Source: Tabrizicola flagellatus (GTDB lineage Bacteria > Pseudomonadota > Alphaproteobacteria > Rhodobacterales > Rhodobacteraceae). Taken from it: DNA of 64,000 nucleotides. This document shows, piece by piece, positions 63,612-64,000 of the stretch. The stretch lies in assembly GCF_008271465.1 (NCBI RefSeq), contig NZ_VMDU01000001.1, forward strand, positions 372,001-436,000. Direction: 5' to 3'. The notes below the pieces were generated by a model, which made no database searches, was not told the DNA's origin, and saw only the letters and a list, made by a program, of their open reading frames with translations. The first letter of the stretch is position 1. Every line of letters begins with the position of its first letter. The position numbers and the translations under genes were made by a program.

Positions 63612-64000
63612 TCACTCGTTCACTGACCTGGTGGCACGGCGTTGGATCACCGTCTCCACGTTCAACTGATACCGACCGTTCGCTGGCCACAACTTCCGCA
63701 GCAAACGCTCCACTTCGCGCATACGCTGCCTGGCAAGCCGCTCGCTTTCGCCCTCGGCCAGCTGATAGCTGATCCGCAGCATCGCCGGCGTGCTGGCAAT
63801 CTCGGCCACCATGGCCTTGAGCCCGTCGACAAGCTCGGCACGCGGCGCCCTGCCCTGGTCACCCGAGCCGAAGGCACGATCCGACAAGTCGATCCGCACC
63901 ACGCGGCTGATCGTGGCCCCGAAGTTCATCTTCGTCATCATGCCGGGCGTGACACGCACCACACGCGGGTTTTCGGTCGTCAGCCGGTAGCCTGAGGGCA
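63612..64000 (-). CDS. C-terminus of a large surface protein (partial)
   Basis: The frame is open to base 64000 and encodes PSGYRLTTENPRVVRVTPGMMTKMNFG and beyond; the gene enters from outside the window. This end resembles the C-termini of large DUF11 or SdrD-B-type repeat surface proteins of Rhodobacterales (GYRLTTENPR, VVRVTPGMMTKMNFG, DLSDRAF). The last 80 residues are helical (GLKAMVAEIASTPAMLRISYQLAEGES). It is seven bases upstream of the barrel gene. Domain content before this point cannot be seen. Confidence 0.65.
   Translation of the reverse strand, partial: PSGYRLTTENPRVVRVTPGMMTKMNFGATISRVVRIDLSDRAFGSGDQGRAPRAELVDGLKAMVAEIASTPAMLRISYQLAEGESERLARQRMREVERLLRKLWPANGRYQLNVETVIQRRATRSVNE

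Noticed and set aside
60905-63772. 955-codon frame antisense to the outer-membrane protein
   Set aside because: It is a compositional shadow; the minus-strand product has a signal peptide and a proper barrel C-terminus.

Overview
The window is a gene-dense, high-GC stretch of an alphaproteobacterial chromosome, most likely from the Rhodobacteraceae/Paracoccaceae (Rhodobacter-Paracoccus-like). The evidence is gene content: a single-cysteine DksA, a class II DAHP synthase, a liv operon followed by a covalent-flavin dimethylglycine/sarcosine dehydrogenase, RTX proteins with Hint domains, a DUF2927 lipoprotein, DUF1800/DUF1501 partners, an FNR-type box and a CtrA-type box. No integrase, transposase, phage gene or CRISPR array was recognised, and the genes look like core or family-level accessory genes. 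The genus cannot be told from the sequence alone.

Layout, 1-23.9 kb: the tail of an outer-membrane barrel gene; mazG; an iron-binding fbpA-like protein; an FkbM methyltransferase; a sterol-desaturase-type hydroxylase; an Asp-box (BNR) protein divergent from a nucleoside hydrolase; a REP-like inverted repeat; an orphan PhoR-like kinase; a gamma carbonic anhydrase-gmk-yicC cluster; a PAS protein; class II DAHP synthase divergent from a GlxA-type regulator; a secreted sugar dehydrogenase with a TTG start; a complete branched-chain amino-acid/amide ABC operon (livJ, livG, livF, a small secreted protein, livH, livM); a dimethylglycine/sarcosine dehydrogenase; and a MobA-like nucleotidyltransferase.

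Layout, 23.9-43.2 kb: a large RTX repeat protein ending in a Hint domain and a stand-alone Hint paralogue; tRNA-Leu(CAA); ypfJ, dsbB, dgt, erpA, an unknown protein, xthA, an FAD monooxygenase and dksA. Next comes a MoxR ATPase whose likely VWA partner lies 3.8 kb away, separated by an ArsR-SRPBCC-SRPBCC-GyrI cassette, a DUF2927 lipoprotein and a 56-residue membrane protein. The VWA gene is translationally coupled to a membrane protein and a DedA protein, followed by an M48 protease and rsmA.

Layout, 43.2-64 kb: a 1336-residue multi-PAS hybrid histidine kinase; a Tat-type DUF1800 protein with a signal-less DUF1501 partner; DUF1304 and an M20 amidohydrolase; a 43-residue Gln-rich peptide with its own promoter; a TfoX C-terminal protein; a universal stress protein divergent from an HTH-antiporter pair with an FNR-type box between them; a MacAB/DevBCA-like exporter (adaptor, FtsX-type permease, ATPase); and a 1193-residue outer-membrane protein downstream of the C-terminus of a large surface protein that runs off the window.

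No clearly new system stands out. The best leads are a palindrome (TGTCCAC-N-GTGGACA) found only between genes, the RTX/Hint pair, the FNR-flanked HTH-antiporter locus, the DUF1800/DUF1501 export arrangement and the Gln-rich microprotein.
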